This document shows positions 25,694-35,084 of a DNA stretch of 64,000 bases, piece after piece (within the stretch, counting starts at the first letter, position 1; every line of letters begins with the position of its first letter). The stretch is from Mesorhizobium sp. CAU 1732 (GTDB lineage Bacteria > Pseudomonadota > Alphaproteobacteria > Rhizobiales > Rhizobiaceae), in contig NZ_JBDQQR010000002.1 in assembly GCF_039888675.1 (NCBI RefSeq), positions 286,001 through 350,000 of the forward strand, in the 5' to 3' direction. The notes below the pieces were generated by a model. It made no database searches. It had not been told where the DNA came from and was given only the letters and a program-made list of their open reading frames with translations. The translations under genes and the position numbers were made by a program.

Positions 25694-26530
25694 TCAGATC
25701 GGCCCGGTACGGGAGCCGAATTGCTTCACGACATGCATATCGGGCAGCCGGTTGATCTCTTCAAGGATCGGCACCAGCCGTTCCACCCACGAATCGATGC
25801 CCTGCCTCGTCGCGATCAGATCCTGCCTGATCTCGATCAGCGCATGCGCGTAGCCGTTGACGATGGCGTGGCGATACATCGTGTCGCCGCGCAGCGCGCC
25901 GTCATAGGGCTCGTTGTCGCCCACGACCATGGCCGGGTCGCGTGCCAGCATGTCGAGCAGCGGGCGCACGGCACGGTCGTCACTGTCCCACAGGATGCCG
26001 ACATGCCAGGGCCTCGGCCGGCCCTGCATGGCGGGCGTGAAGGAATGCACCGAGAAGATGAAGGGGGCGTGCCCGCTCTCGGCCGCCACGGAAGCGATCA
26101 CGGACCCGACCGCGTCGTGATAGGGGCGATAGTAGCGGTCGAGCCGACGCTCGCGCTCGTCGTCGCTCATCGGGTAGTTCGCCGGAACGATCGTGCCGTC
26201 ATAGAGCTGGCGGATCAGCGTCGGGTCGTCCTCGCCGCGATTCGCGTCGATCAGCAGGCGCGAGAAATGCGCCATGACGGCAGGCACGTCGAGCGCCGCA
26301 GCAAGCCCCCGCGTCACGGCCTCCACGCCGATGTCATAGGCGATGTGGCGGTCGAATTCCGCAGCCGGCAGGCCGAGGTCGCCATACTCCTGCGGCAGTT
26401 GCCTGCCTGCATGGTCTGCGAGCAGAACGAGGCCGCGCGACCGGTCGCCATCGATGGCTTCGAACGGGGCGAAGAGGGCGTCGCGGGTCATGGGCGGGGT
26501 TTGATCCGTATAGGGCAAAGGGTGAACCAT
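25694..26530 (-). CDS. N-formylglutamate amidohydrolase
   Basis: 278 residues from ATG 26530 (26491 is also possible). N-formylglutamate amidohydrolases remove the formyl group in the last step of one histidine-degradation route. Family blocks: PFEAIDGDRSRGLVLLADHAGR, HIAYDIGVEAVTRGLAAAL, SRLLIDANRGEDDPTLI, PYHDAVGSVI, FSVHSFTPAM and IEIRQDLIA. No hut genes are near, so true substrate may be broader. It is followed by the DUF1244 gene after 25 bases. Confidence 0.9.
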   Translation of the reverse strand: MVHPLPYTDQTPPMTRDALFAPFEAIDGDRSRGLVLLADHAGRQLPQEYGDLGLPAAEFDRHIAYDIGVEAVTRGLAAALDVPAVMAHFSRLLIDANRGEDDPTLIRQLYDGTIVPANYPMSDDERERRLDRYYRPYHDAVGSVIASVAAESGHAPFIFSVHSFTPAMQGRPRPWHVGILWDSDDRAVRPLLDMLARDPAMVVGDNEPYDGALRGDTMYRHAIVNGYAHALIEIRQDLIATRQGIDSWVERLVPILEEINRLPDMHVVKQFGSRTGPI

Positions 26531-26697
26531 CTGTGTTCCATGAAGCGGCGGGCCATGCAATGCCGCCGTTTGGTCCAGCTTCCCGTCAGGATCGGGACCT
26601 GCGGGCGTTCCGTGCCGGATTCGCATTCTAAATCGGTTCGGACGAACCCCGGCCATGCGTTGACATGGGAGGGGACTTCTCCGAAAAGGAGCGTTGT

Positions 26698-27213
26698 ATG
26701 CTGATTTTATCGGCGCGTGTCATGAGGATGGCTTTGTCGAAAGCGATGCGGTCTCGCCTTGCAATAGGCCTTGCGACGCTGGGCGCGGCCTGTGCGGCGG
26801 GCATGGTGTCAGCGACCCCGGCGCTGGCGGATTTCCGGGTGTGCAACGCGACGCAAAGTCTCGTCGGCGTGGCGATCGGCTATCGCGCGCGCACCGGCTG
26901 GGTCACCGAAGGCTGGTGGCATGTCGAAGGCTCGACCTGCAAGACGCTGATCGAGGGTGCCCTGTCGTCGCGCTATTATTATCTCTACGCCGAAGACGCC
27001 GAACGCGGCGGTCGCTGGGACGGGCCGGTCAACATGTGCGTGGCGGAACGCGAGTTCAAGATCGCCGGCCCCGGTGACTGTTTCGCGCGCGGCTTCCAGC
27101 GCGCCGGCTTCCAGGAATACGACACGGGCGAGCAGGCGAGCTGGATGGTCCAGCTCACGGACGATCCCGCGAACAGCGGCGCGCCTGCCGTTACCGGATC
27201 GGACACGCAATGA
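26698..27213 (+). CDS. DUF1036 family exported protein
   Basis: 171 residues with a signal peptide (MRSRLAIGLATLGAACAAGMVSATPALA) and a small Cys-containing domain starting DFRVCNATQSLVGVAIGYRARTGWVTEGWWHVEGSTCKTLIEG, the DUF1036 signature. Four Cys could form two disulfides in the periplasm. ATG 26698 has AAGGAG 6 bases before. Its stop overlaps the pyruvate kinase start, so the two are translationally coupled, an odd pairing that recurs in rhizobia as far as I recall. Confidence 0.88.
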   Translation: MLILSARVMRMALSKAMRSRLAIGLATLGAACAAGMVSATPALADFRVCNATQSLVGVAIGYRARTGWVTEGWWHVEGSTCKTLIEGALSSRYYYLYAEDAERGGRWDGPVNMCVAEREFKIAGPGDCFARGFQRAGFQEYDTGEQASWMVQLTDDPANSGAPAVTGSDTQ

Positions 27214-28646
27214 GACGCAGCCGCAAGGTCAAGATACTCGCAACGCTCGGTCCCGCCTCATCCGACGAGGTCATGATCAAGCGGCTGTTCGAGGCCGGTG
27301 CGGACGTGTTCCGCATCAATATGAGCCATGCGAGCCACGAGCTCATGCGCGAGCTGGTGGCCCGCCTGCGCAAGGTCGAGGAAGAGGTCGGCCGGCCGAT
27401 CGGCATTCTCGCCGACCTTCAGGGCCCCAAGCTGCGCGTCGGCAAGTTCGAGAACGGCTCCGTCGAGCTCGAACCCGGCCAGACATTCACGCTGGACGAC
27501 AACCCGAAGCCCGGCGACGACAAGCGCGTGCACCTGCCGCATCCGGAAATCCTCAAATCCGTCGAGCCCGGCCACCGGCTGCTGATCGACGACGGCCGGC
27601 TGCAACTGAAGGTCATCAAGGCCAACGGCAAGTCGATCGTCTGCGAGGTGGTGTCCGGCACCAAGATTTCCGACAAGAAGGGCGTGAGCCTGCCCGATAC
27701 GGATTTGCCGGTCGGCGCGCTGACGGAAAAGGACCGCAAGGACCTCGACGCGGTGCTCGCGACAGGCGTGGACTGGGTGGCGCTGTCCTTCGTGCAGCGC
27801 CCCGAAGACCTTGCCGAAGTGCGCAAGATCGCGCGCGGGCGCGCAGCGATCATGTCGAAGATCGAGAAGCCGCAGGCGGTCGCGCGCCTGGCCGAAATCA
27901 TCGAACTGTCCGACGCCTTGATGGTCGCGCGCGGCGATCTCGGCGTCGAAATGCCGCTCGAGGCGGTTCCGGGCATCCAGAAGCAGATCACGCGCGCCGC
28001 GCGCCGCGCCGGCAAGCCGGTCGTCGTCGCCACGCAGATGCTGGAATCGATGATTTCCGCACCCGTTCCGACCCGCGCGGAAGTGTCGGACGTCTCGATC
28101 GCCGTCTTCGAGGGCGCGGATGCGGTGATGCTGTCGGCCGAATCGGCTGCCGGGCAATATCCCGTCGAGGCCGTCGCGACGATGAACGCCATCGCCGTGC
28201 AGGTCGAGAAGGACCCGCTCTATCCGGGCATCATCAACGCGCAGCGCTCGGAGCCCGAGGCGACGGGAGCCGACGCGATCTCGCTTGCCGCGCGCCAGAT
28301 CGGCGAAACGCTGAAGCTTGCGGCGATCGTCACCTACACGGCGTCCGGCACCACCGGACTGCGCGCCGCCCGCGAGCGTCCGCAACTGCCGATCATCGCG
28401 CTATCGCCCGTTGTCGAGACAGCGCGGCGGCTCTCGCTGGTCTGGGGCACGCATTGCGTGGTCACGGAAGATGCCAACGATCTGGACGACATGGTCGACC
28501 GTGCCTGCCGCATCGCGTTCCGGGAGAATTTCGGAGGCGCCGGCGATCGCATCATTATCACCGCCGGCGTGCCGCTGAGAACGCCTGGCGCAACGAACAT
28601 GCTGCGCATCGCCTATATCGGCAGCGATGGACAGGGCGGGCACTAA
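27210..28646 (+). CDS. pyk: Pyruvate kinase
   Basis: 478 residues. Converts phosphoenolpyruvate and ADP to pyruvate and ATP in glycolysis. Catalytic features: the N-terminal KILATLGPAS, the conserved active-site block IMSKIEKPQAVARLAEIIELSDALMVARGDLGVEMP with Lys and the Glu/Asp metal ligands, and VVVATQMLESMI. The C-terminal regulatory domain ends normally. Its ATG overlaps the upstream stop by 4 bases. No other glycolytic genes are near. Confidence 0.97.
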   Translation: MRRSRKVKILATLGPASSDEVMIKRLFEAGADVFRINMSHASHELMRELVARLRKVEEEVGRPIGILADLQGPKLRVGKFENGSVELEPGQTFTLDDNPKPGDDKRVHLPHPEILKSVEPGHRLLIDDGRLQLKVIKANGKSIVCEVVSGTKISDKKGVSLPDTDLPVGALTEKDRKDLDAVLATGVDWVALSFVQRPEDLAEVRKIARGRAAIMSKIEKPQAVARLAEIIELSDALMVARGDLGVEMPLEAVPGIQKQITRAARRAGKPVVVATQMLESMISAPVPTRAEVSDVSIAVFEGADAVMLSAESAAGQYPVEAVATMNAIAVQVEKDPLYPGIINAQRSEPEATGADAISLAARQIGETLKLAAIVTYTASGTTGLRAARERPQLPIIALSPVVETARRLSLVWGTHCVVTEDANDLDDMVDRACRIAFRENFGGAGDRIIITAGVPLRTPGATNMLRIAYIGSDGQGGH

Positions 28647-28651
28647 CCCTT

Positions 28652-29710
28652 TTATCGAGAGACCGCGACGTCGGGCGCGCCCTCTCCGGGCTCGCTGACG
28701 GCACGCGCATCGCCCGCGATGCGTGCTTCGGCCACGCGCGCCGCAGCCTCCAGATCGATCGGTCTCCCCGCGATCTTTTCGATGGCGGCGACGACGAGGT
28801 CGGGCGCGATCCAGTCCGGCTTGTGGCCGAGATTGTCGACCCAGACGAGTTCGGAGCCGGCGATGTCGCGCGCGAGCCCGACCGAATGGATGTTCTCCAG
28901 AACGACCGTGTCGCGATTGCCGGTGATGATCACCGTCGGTGCCTTGATCTCAGGGTAGCGCTTCGATGCCTCGACGACGTGGTCGTAGAGCCCCGCCACG
29001 TCCATCGCGTTCCAGCGGAATGCGGAGGGCCGCAGCACGAGCGAAATCGCCGCGTCCTTGAGATAGGTTTCCGGCAGCCTGTTCGGCGAGAAGACGGAGG
29101 CTGACGCCGCGCGCATCTGCATCGACCCGCCGGGCCACGCCAGCGTTTCGGTGAACAACCGGCCAAGCACAGGCACTGCGGACAGCTTGTAGTACCAGGC
29201 GGTGCCGGCACCCGGCCACGGATGCGTCGCGGCGGACAGGAACACCAGCCCGCGCGTCTTGTCGGGATGGTTCAGCGCAAACGCCGCCGTCACCGCTCCG
29301 CCGAAGGAGTGCCCGACGATGATCGCATCGTCCATCCCATAGTGATCCATCAGCGCCGCGAGCGTATCGGCCTGCTCGTAGGGATTGGCGTTGCCCGGGC
29401 CGCGCTCCGACCAGCCATGACCGGGGCGGTCGAAGAACAGCATCTGCGCCCTCCCCTCCAGCAATGGGCGAATCGGAAACATCTGGTCGAGCAGATTGCC
29501 GCTTGCGCCATGGATGAACACCAGAGGCGGGAGGTCTGCATCGGGATCAGCCGGAACGTGAACGGTATGAAGCCGCGTCTCATCGACGGTCACGAACGTG
29601 CCGGCAGGCGGATTGTTGCGTTCGATGACCCAGGCGCCGATGCGGCTGACGCCGGCGAGAACGAGAAGCAGGGCGAGCAGGAAGCAGGCGGCGGCAACGG
29701 CGATGTTCAT
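28652..29710 (-). CDS. Alpha/beta-fold hydrolase, membrane-anchored
   Basis: 352 residues. One N-terminal membrane helix (MNIAVAAACFLLALLLVLAGVSRIGAWV) is followed by an alpha/beta hydrolase core: VFIHGASGN oxyanion region, nucleophile elbow VGHSFGGAV with the catalytic Ser, the acid in IITGNRDTVV and His in VDNLGHKPDWI. The active domain is likely periplasmic or membrane-bound. Substrate unknown; esterase or lactonase activity is possible. Convergent with pyk. Confidence 0.88.
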   Translation of the reverse strand: MNIAVAAACFLLALLLVLAGVSRIGAWVIERNNPPAGTFVTVDETRLHTVHVPADPDADLPPLVFIHGASGNLLDQMFPIRPLLEGRAQMLFFDRPGHGWSERGPGNANPYEQADTLAALMDHYGMDDAIIVGHSFGGAVTAAFALNHPDKTRGLVFLSAATHPWPGAGTAWYYKLSAVPVLGRLFTETLAWPGGSMQMRAASASVFSPNRLPETYLKDAAISLVLRPSAFRWNAMDVAGLYDHVVEASKRYPEIKAPTVIITGNRDTVVLENIHSVGLARDIAGSELVWVDNLGHKPDWIAPDLVVAAIEKIAGRPIDLEAAARVAEARIAGDARAVSEPGEGAPDVAVSR

Positions 29711-29764
29711 GCTCGCAAACTACGAAGGGAGATCAGGAAGGTTTCAGAAGAATTGCGAGCGCCG

Positions 29765-30352
29765 TCAGATGCCTTCGCCGGCCATCTCATCGGCAAGTTT
29801 CCCGAGTTCGGTCTGTGCGTCGCGCATCATCGGGTAGACGTCGAGCACGCGTTCATAGGCATGCATCGCGGCCTGCTTGCGGCCGCTGTTCTTGAGGATG
29901 ACGGCAAGCCCCCCGAGCGCCCCGAAATGGCGCGGCTCCAGCCGCAGGGTGCGGTCGATGTCGGTCATCGACTTGGCATAGTTTTCCATCGTGAAATGCA
30001 GCGTCGCGCGCTTGTTCCAGCCTTCGGCGTAGTCGGGCGCGAGCAAGGTGACCTGATCGAGAAAGTCCATCGCCACGTCGTATTTCTCGGCATCGATCGC
30101 CTCTTGCGCCCAGCGCATCAGAAGGTCGGTCGTGGCGCTGCCGGATCGCGACCACTCCTGCCAGATACGGCTGGAGACGCGCTTGGCCGACGGCTCGTTC
30201 TTGGCGCGCTTGAGTTCGGTAAAGAGCGCGTCGAGACGAGAGCCCTCTTCGGGCGCGGTGATGGACGTCGAGGACCGGCCGGTCGACTGGGCGCTCGCGA
30301 CGGTGGGAATCACGACCAGCAGGGCGAGGGAAATGGCAAAAACGTTCCGCAT
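29765..30352 (-). CDS. Exported tetratricopeptide-repeat protein
   Basis: 195 residues with a signal peptide (MRNVFAISLALLVVIPTVASA) and about three TPR units, seen from LMRWAQEAIDAEKYDVAMDFLDQVTLLAPDYAEGWNKRATLHFTMENYAKSMTDIDRTLRLEPRHFGALGGLAVILKN. TPRs form protein-protein docking surfaces; the partner is unknown and periplasmic. It is separated from the hydrolase gene by about 50 bp and may be co-transcribed with it. Confidence 0.85.
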   Translation of the reverse strand: MRNVFAISLALLVVIPTVASAQSTGRSSTSITAPEEGSRLDALFTELKRAKNEPSAKRVSSRIWQEWSRSGSATTDLLMRWAQEAIDAEKYDVAMDFLDQVTLLAPDYAEGWNKRATLHFTMENYAKSMTDIDRTLRLEPRHFGALGGLAVILKNSGRKQAAMHAYERVLDVYPMMRDAQTELGKLADEMAGEGI

Positions 30353-30414
30353 GCGCAGGAGCCTACCTGCACAGTGCGGAACGTCAAACTGAATTTCGCG
30401 TGAAGGCGGGGGCC

Positions 30415-30540
30415 TCAGCCCTGGCGCGCCTTGAAGCGAGGTGCAGTCTTGTTGATGATGTAGACGCGGCCCTTGCGGCGAACCATGCGATTGTCGCGAT
30501 GGCGGCCCTTGAGCGACTTGAGCGAATTCTTGATCTTCAT
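30415..30540 (-). CDS. rpmJ: 50S ribosomal protein L36
   Basis: Only 41 residues: [20 protein letters not shown], then [21 protein letters not shown]. The opening [11 protein letters not shown] and the highly basic run match the alphaproteobacterial L36. It has no zinc-binding Cys, unlike the C+ form, and so matches the L31 in this window. The gene is too short for most length cut-offs but the sequence is diagnostic. Confidence 0.95.
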   Translation of the reverse strand: MKIKNSLKSLKGRHRDNRMVRRKGRVYIINKTAPRFKARQG

Positions 30541-30617
30541 CGGTCCAGCCCGTTTCTGTGCCCGTTCGGGCTTAACGTAAAGACGCGCCCTCAGGCGCGC
30601 CGCAAATCTGCGCTGGC

Positions 30618-30646
30618 TCTTAAACGAGACTCGCAGTTGGTGTCAA
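30618..30646 (-). promoter_or_regulatory. Candidate rpmJ promoter
   Basis: On the minus strand TTGACA (30641-30646), 17 bases, then TTAAGA (30618-30623). A perfect -35 and a fair -10 about 80 bp before the rpmJ ATG. Confidence 0.55.
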
Positions 30647-30672
30647 CCGGATGTGCCGCAGAAGCAGCTCAC

Positions 30673-31749
30673 TCAGCGCTTGAGTCGTGTAAAATGGCCC
30701 ATCTTGCGGCCCGGACGTGCCTCGGCCTTCCCGTAGAGATGCAGCACGACATCCGGTTCGGCCAGAAGCTGGGGCGCGCGCAGCACGTCGTCGCCGATCA
30801 GGTTTTCCATCACGCAATCCGAATGCCGCCTCGTATCGCCGAGGGGCAGCCCGGCGATCGCGCGGATATGCTGCTCGAACTGCGAGACCGCGCAAGCCGC
30901 TTCCGTCCAGTGGCCCGAATTGTGGACGCGCGGAGCGATTTCGTTCACCAGCACGCTGCCATCGGCAAGCACGAAGAACTCGACCCCGATCACGCCGACA
31001 TAGTCGAGCCCGGTGAGGATCGCTTCCGCGGCAACCCGCGCCGCATCGGCGGTAACGTCGGAAACCGAAGCGGGAATGGTCGAGCTGTGCAGGATGCCGG
31101 CGCGATGCGCGTTTTCGGCCGGATCGTAGACCTCGATCGCACCATCGACGCCGCGCGCGGCAATGACGGAAATCTCGCGCTCGAACGGCACCAGCGCTTC
31201 CAGGATGAGCGGCACGCCACCCATGGCGTCGTAGACGCCGGCGGCATCCGCCGCATCCGCATCGCGGAACACCCGCTGGCCCTTGCCGTCATAGCCGAGG
31301 CGGCGCGTCTTGAGGACGCCGCTGCCACCGAACCGGGCGAGCCCGTCGACAAGATCATCGTCGCTGTCCACGGGCACGAAGCCGGCCGTGGATATGCCCA
31401 TCGCGTTGATCGACGCCTTCTCGGTCACGCGGTCCTGCGCGACCTCGAGCGCACGCGGCGGCGGATAGACCGGCACATCTGCCGACAGGAGTTCCACGGC
31501 CCGAACCGGCACGTTCTCGAACTCGTAGGTGACGACGGCGCAATCCTGCGCGAGTCCGGCCAGGCCGTGCGCATCGTCATAGCCGGCGATGATCTGCCGG
31601 TTGGCGACCTGTGCCGCGGGGCAATCGGCCTGGGGCTCGAGAACGATCGTCTGGTAGCCGAGCCGTGCGGCAGCCATCGCGAGCATCCGGCCGAGCTGGC
31701 CGCCGCCGATGATACCGATCGTCGAGCCGGGGGCGAGCAAGCCGGTCAT
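30673..31749 (-). CDS. purK: 5-(carboxyamino)imidazole ribonucleotide synthase
   Basis: 358 residues. An ATP-grasp enzyme that carboxylates AIR to N5-CAIR in purine synthesis. N-terminal [24 protein letters not shown]-binding [26 protein letters not shown] and the metal site [14 protein letters not shown]. Its ATG overlaps the purE stop (ATGA), so purE-purK form one translationally coupled unit with purE first. Confidence 0.97.
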   Translation of the reverse strand: MTGLLAPGSTIGIIGGGQLGRMLAMAAARLGYQTIVLEPQADCPAAQVANRQIIAGYDDAHGLAGLAQDCAVVTYEFENVPVRAVELLSADVPVYPPPRALEVAQDRVTEKASINAMGISTAGFVPVDSDDDLVDGLARFGGSGVLKTRRLGYDGKGQRVFRDADAADAAGVYDAMGGVPLILEALVPFEREISVIAARGVDGAIEVYDPAENAHRAGILHSSTIPASVSDVTADAARVAAEAILTGLDYVGVIGVEFFVLADGSVLVNEIAPRVHNSGHWTEAACAVSQFEQHIRAIAGLPLGDTRRHSDCVMENLIGDDVLRAPQLLAEPDVVLHLYGKAEARPGRKMGHFTRLKR

Positions 31750-32243
31750 GCCCCGTCCGAGGGGCGCTCGGCGACGGCATCCGTCTGCGCGGCGCGCCAG
31801 GCATCCAGCCGCGCGGCAAGCGCCTCGTCGTGAAGTGCGAGGACGGCGGCTGCGAGAAGGGCGGCGTTGATCGCGCCCGCCTTGCCGATCGCGAGCGTGC
31901 CGACCGGAATGCCGGCGGGCATCTGGACGATCGAGAGAAGGGAATCCTGGCCGGACAGAGCCTTCGATTCGACCGGCACGCCGAAGACCGGAAGCGGCGT
32001 CATGGCGGCTGTCATGCCCGGCAGATGTGCGGCGCCGCCGGCGCCCGCGACGATGACCTTGAAGCCGCGCTCGCGCGCCCTGCGGGCGAAATCATAAAGC
32101 CGCTGGGGCGTGCGATGGGCGGAAACGATGAGGCTTTCATGCGCGATGCCCAGCGCATCGAGGGTCTGCGCGGCGTGGCTCATCGTCGCCCAGTCGGACT
32201 GGCTGCCCATGATAATGGCGACGTCAGCGTGCGAGCCCACCAT
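31746..32243 (-). CDS. purE: N5-carboxyaminoimidazole ribonucleotide mutase
   Basis: 165 residues. Converts N5-CAIR to CAIR. MGSQSDW near the N-terminus, SAHRTPQRL with the catalytic His, [11 protein letters not shown] and [11 protein letters not shown] are all family blocks. I start at ATG 32243, with GGAG a few bases before it; a longer N-terminus from 32273 is less likely. Overlaps purK by 4 bases. Confidence 0.97.
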   Translation of the reverse strand: MVGSHADVAIIMGSQSDWATMSHAAQTLDALGIAHESLIVSAHRTPQRLYDFARRARERGFKVIVAGAGGAAHLPGMTAAMTPLPVFGVPVESKALSGQDSLLSIVQMPAGIPVGTLAIGKAGAINAALLAAAVLALHDEALAARLDAWRAAQTDAVAERPSDGA

Positions 32244-32330
32244 GTCTGCTCCGATTCGACCATATGCCCGCAATTCGGGCTGCCGCCGAATAGTTCAATT
32301 GTGGCGAAGCCGCAAGGATCGCAGGAGATT

Positions 32331-32534
32331 TCAGGCGATGATGTCGGGAATGATCTTGTCTTCAAGCTGCTGAAGGCGGTCCTTCAGGGCCAGCTTTTTC
32401 TTTTTCATTCGCTGGATCTGGAGCGTGTCACAACCCATGGCAATCATGGCATTGATCGCGGCATCGAAATCCGTGTGCTCCTGCTTCACCTTGGAAAACT
32501 CGAGACGAACCTCGGCCTGTTCCTGTTCCGACAT
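32331..32534 (-). CDS. YdcH family (DUF465) protein
   Basis: 67 residues, helical and charged: the pattern LEFSKVKQEHTDFDAAINAMIAMGCDTLQIQRMKKKKLALKDRLQQLED is DUF465. Family members are short two-helix proteins of unknown function. A second member, divergently oriented, lies 230 bp away; both share the block LQIxxxKxKKLALKDxIxxLE. Confidence 0.85.
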   Translation of the reverse strand: MSEQEQAEVRLEFSKVKQEHTDFDAAINAMIAMGCDTLQIQRMKKKKLALKDRLQQLEDKIIPDIIA

Positions 32535-32763
32535 GCTTTACCGTCTGCGAAGTGTGAGGCGCGAGGGCCTGCTCGGGCGGGTTCCGGGGCTTCCGCGACC
32601 GGCGATGGCCTCATAGCACATTTCACCTTGTTAGGAAATGCGACTACTCAGCATTCGACAGCCTTAATCTGAGGTGGCACAGTGTCATCGTGCTGTCACA
32701 AGGCGGCCTGCGGTGGACGTCTGTCGGCGGTACGATCGAGGAACCAGAAAGGGAGAGCCTATC

Positions 32764-32940
32764 ATGTCTCTTGCATCCCACCTTGCTGAGCTCAAGCGTA
32801 AGCATGGCGATATCGAACGTGAAATCGACGAAGCATCGAACCATCCCTCATACGACGCCCTCGAAATTGCACAACTGAAGCGACGCAAGTTGGCGCTCAA
32901 GGACGAGATAGAAAAGCTGCGGTCTCCGACCCGGCATTAA
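32764..32940 (+). CDS. YdcH family (DUF465) protein, second copy
   Basis: 58 residues from ATG 32764: MSLASHLAELKRKHGDIEREIDEASNHPSYDALEIAQLKRRKLALKDEIEKL. The opening helix is H-x-E-L-K-R-K-H and the second helix matches the DUF465 tail of the divergent neighbour. Function unknown. A shared promoter region of about 230 bp separates the pair. A perfect 14-bp palindrome GCCGGATATCCGGC lies at 32952-32965 after its stop. Confidence 0.85.
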   Translation: MSLASHLAELKRKHGDIEREIDEASNHPSYDALEIAQLKRRKLALKDEIEKLRSPTRH

Positions 32941-33084
32941 TCCATATTCGAGCCGGATATCCGGCCTACTCGACGACGCCGTGCCGATGGCGCCCCAGCC
33001 ATCGGCCGGTGGGGATTTTGCTTCTCCACTCCGCGGACTGGACGCCCGGCTGTCTGGAAGGACAATCCGAGACCCTGCGCGCAA

Positions 33085-33354
33085 TCACTCCGTCCAGAAC
33101 TGATCCAGCCAGATATTGAGCTTGAGGAACCCGTCCGTGTCGACGGCATAGATCCGGCGCGTTCCTTGCGCGCGCGCGTTCACCAGACCCGCATCGAGAA
33201 GAACCTTGAGGTGCTGCGAGACGGCGGGCCTGGAAATCGGCAGTCCGCCTGCCAGTTCATTGACGGTCTTGGGACCGCGCCGCAGCTCCTCGAGGAGATG
33301 ACGGCGATTGGCGTCCGCGATGGCCATGAACGCATCGATCTGGATCATCGCCAT
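33085..33354 (-). CDS. ArsR-type winged-helix transcriptional regulator
   Basis: 89 residues. Compact wHTH: LLEELRRGPKTVNELAGGLPISRPAVSQHLKVLLDAGLVNARAQGTRRIYAVD, with the recognition helix at ISRPAVSQHLKVL. No metal-binding Cys pair is present, so it is a non-metal ArsR/SmtB-like repressor. The downstream end reads FLKLNIWLDQFWTE, an ending common in this subgroup, often next to SRPBCC (AHSA1) genes; none is present here. It lies downstream of the MFS gene and may share its transcript. Confidence 0.88.
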   Translation of the reverse strand: MAMIQIDAFMAIADANRRHLLEELRRGPKTVNELAGGLPISRPAVSQHLKVLLDAGLVNARAQGTRRIYAVDTDGFLKLNIWLDQFWTE

Positions 33355-33378
33355 TTGTAAGCACGGACGGGCGTAAAC

Positions 33379-34686
33379 TCAAATCCCTTGCGGCTTGACG
33401 TCTTCGGCGTCCGGATCGCCGGCATCCGCCGGAGGCTCAGCCTCCGGGTTGTCGGAATCCGCGCGGGGATCGAGCAGCACGCCCTGCGGCGTGACGGCCC
33501 GTTCCGACGGCAGCGTCTTGAAGATCTCGCGATCCTCGATCGGCACCGGCGCGCGAGCCCGCACACGCACGATCGCGTAGCCGGCAAGCAGGAAATGCGC
33601 GAGCGCGGTCGCGAGGAAGATGCTCTCCGGCCGCATCCGGCCCATCAGGAATGCGCCGAGGATCGGCCCGATCATCGTCCCGAAGCCGTAGAGCAGGAGC
33701 AGCCCGCCGGAGAGTTTTACGAAATCCTCGGAATTCGCATGGTCGTTCGCATGCGCGACCGCGATCGAATAGAGCGTGTAGGCGAGCGCGCCATAGGCAG
33801 CGGTCATGCCGAGGATCAGGTTCGCCGAGCGCGGCGCGAACAGGAAGACGGCCACCCCCACCAGCGCGCAGCCGAAGGCGGCCGCAGAGAGCACATAGCG
33901 ACGGTCGGTCATGTCGGAGATGCGTCCGACCGGCAATTGCGCGACCGCGCCGGCAACGACGACGAAGCTCATCATCAGCGCGATTTCAGGCGTCGAGATG
34001 CCAACGCGCGCGCCATAGACGGCACCGAGCGTACCCCACGCGCCGTTCGCGACGCCGATCAGCAGGCAGCCGACCGCCGCGACCGGCGAGTTGGCATAAA
34101 GGCCGCGAAGATCGAGTTTCACGTCGGCGAGCGGCTGCGGGCTCGCGGCGGACGTGATCGCGGTCGGGATCAGCGAGGCGCAGAAGAAGATGCCCGCGAC
34201 CATGAACAGGGCGGCCGAATTCACGTCGGCGAAGGCCACGATCATCTGGCCGCCCATGATCGAGGCGTATGTCACCATCATATAGAGGCCGAACACCGTG
34301 CCGCGGTTCTCGTTCGTCGCGCGCTCGTTGAGCCAGCTTTCGATGATCATGAAGGCCCCGGCCATCGTCAGGCCGGTTCCCGCGCGCAGCACGATCCAGG
34401 CATATTCGTTGATCATCAGGCCGGTCAGGAGCGCGATGATCGCTCCCGAAGCCGCAAACGCGCCGAACGCGCGGATGTGACCGACCTTGCGCACGAGCCG
34501 CGGAGCAAAGAAGCAGCCGGCAATGAACCCGCCGGCCCAGGCCGTGCCGAACAGGCCCAGCGAAGCCGTCGAAAAGCCCTCCGCCTGACCGCGCAGCGGC
34601 AGCAGGAGACCATGCAGGCCCGAGGCTGCGAGCAGAAACGCGGTGCCGCGAAGAAGCGAGAAGATCGGTCTGTATGTCGCGAGCAT
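33379..34686 (-). CDS. MFS transporter
   Basis: 435 residues with twelve predicted membrane helices. Loop 2-3 carries GTAWAGGFIAGCFFAPRLVRKVGHIRAFG, the MFS signature region, and the second half repeats it with LPVGRISDMTDRRYVL. The C-terminal tail is charged and ends ADAGDPDAEDVKPQGI. This YcaD/arabinose-efflux-like subgroup has no firm substrate. It lies upstream of the ArsR gene, so a regulator-transporter pair is possible, but the ArsR gene is in the same direction. Confidence 0.9.
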   Translation of the reverse strand: MLATYRPIFSLLRGTAFLLAASGLHGLLLPLRGQAEGFSTASLGLFGTAWAGGFIAGCFFAPRLVRKVGHIRAFGAFAASGAIIALLTGLMINEYAWIVLRAGTGLTMAGAFMIIESWLNERATNENRGTVFGLYMMVTYASIMGGQMIVAFADVNSAALFMVAGIFFCASLIPTAITSAASPQPLADVKLDLRGLYANSPVAAVGCLLIGVANGAWGTLGAVYGARVGISTPEIALMMSFVVVAGAVAQLPVGRISDMTDRRYVLSAAAFGCALVGVAVFLFAPRSANLILGMTAAYGALAYTLYSIAVAHANDHANSEDFVKLSGGLLLLYGFGTMIGPILGAFLMGRMRPESIFLATALAHFLLAGYAIVRVRARAPVPIEDREIFKTLPSERAVTPQGVLLDPRADSDNPEAEPPADAGDPDAEDVKPQGI

Positions 34687-34790
34687 GCGTCTGCCTGTGT
34701 TCGTGTCGGTCGATCGGGCCTAGCCGCCGAATTTAGCCATCATGAGACGACATCCGCGCTGTTATGCGACGCATCGCATCCGATCCACAC

Positions 34791-34985
34791 CTATTCGCGC
34801 CGGAAAAGCGCTTCGGCGGCAAGCTTGGTGGCTCCCTTGGACGACAATTCGCCCTCGAGACGCGCGATCTCGGATTTGAGCTGGCCGATTCGCTCGTTGA
34901 GTTCGTCCACGGACAGCAGGGACAGGTCCTGGCCGATCTCGTGCGCTCGCTTCGGCTTGGCTGCTTCGTCCTCGAATATCGCCAT
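34791..34985 (-). CDS. DUF1192 domain protein
   Basis: 64 residues from ATG 34985, with GGAG about 8 bases before it. MAIFEDEAAKPKRAHEIGQDLSLLSVDELNERIGQLKSEIARLE is the DUF1192 pattern: a disordered start, L-S-V-x-E-L-x-x-R-I, then a coiled-coil helix. Conserved in Alphaproteobacteria, function unknown. Divergent from the quinone oxidoreductase gene. Confidence 0.87.
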   Translation of the reverse strand: MAIFEDEAAKPKRAHEIGQDLSLLSVDELNERIGQLKSEIARLEGELSSKGATKLAAEALFRRE

Positions 34986-35084
34986 TCTCGTTCTCCGCTT
35001 TGCCTCTTTCGCCATAAATCTACATAAGGGTGGCGGGTCGATGCAAATGGCGTGATCCGACAGATTTCAGGAACGAGCAGAGAC

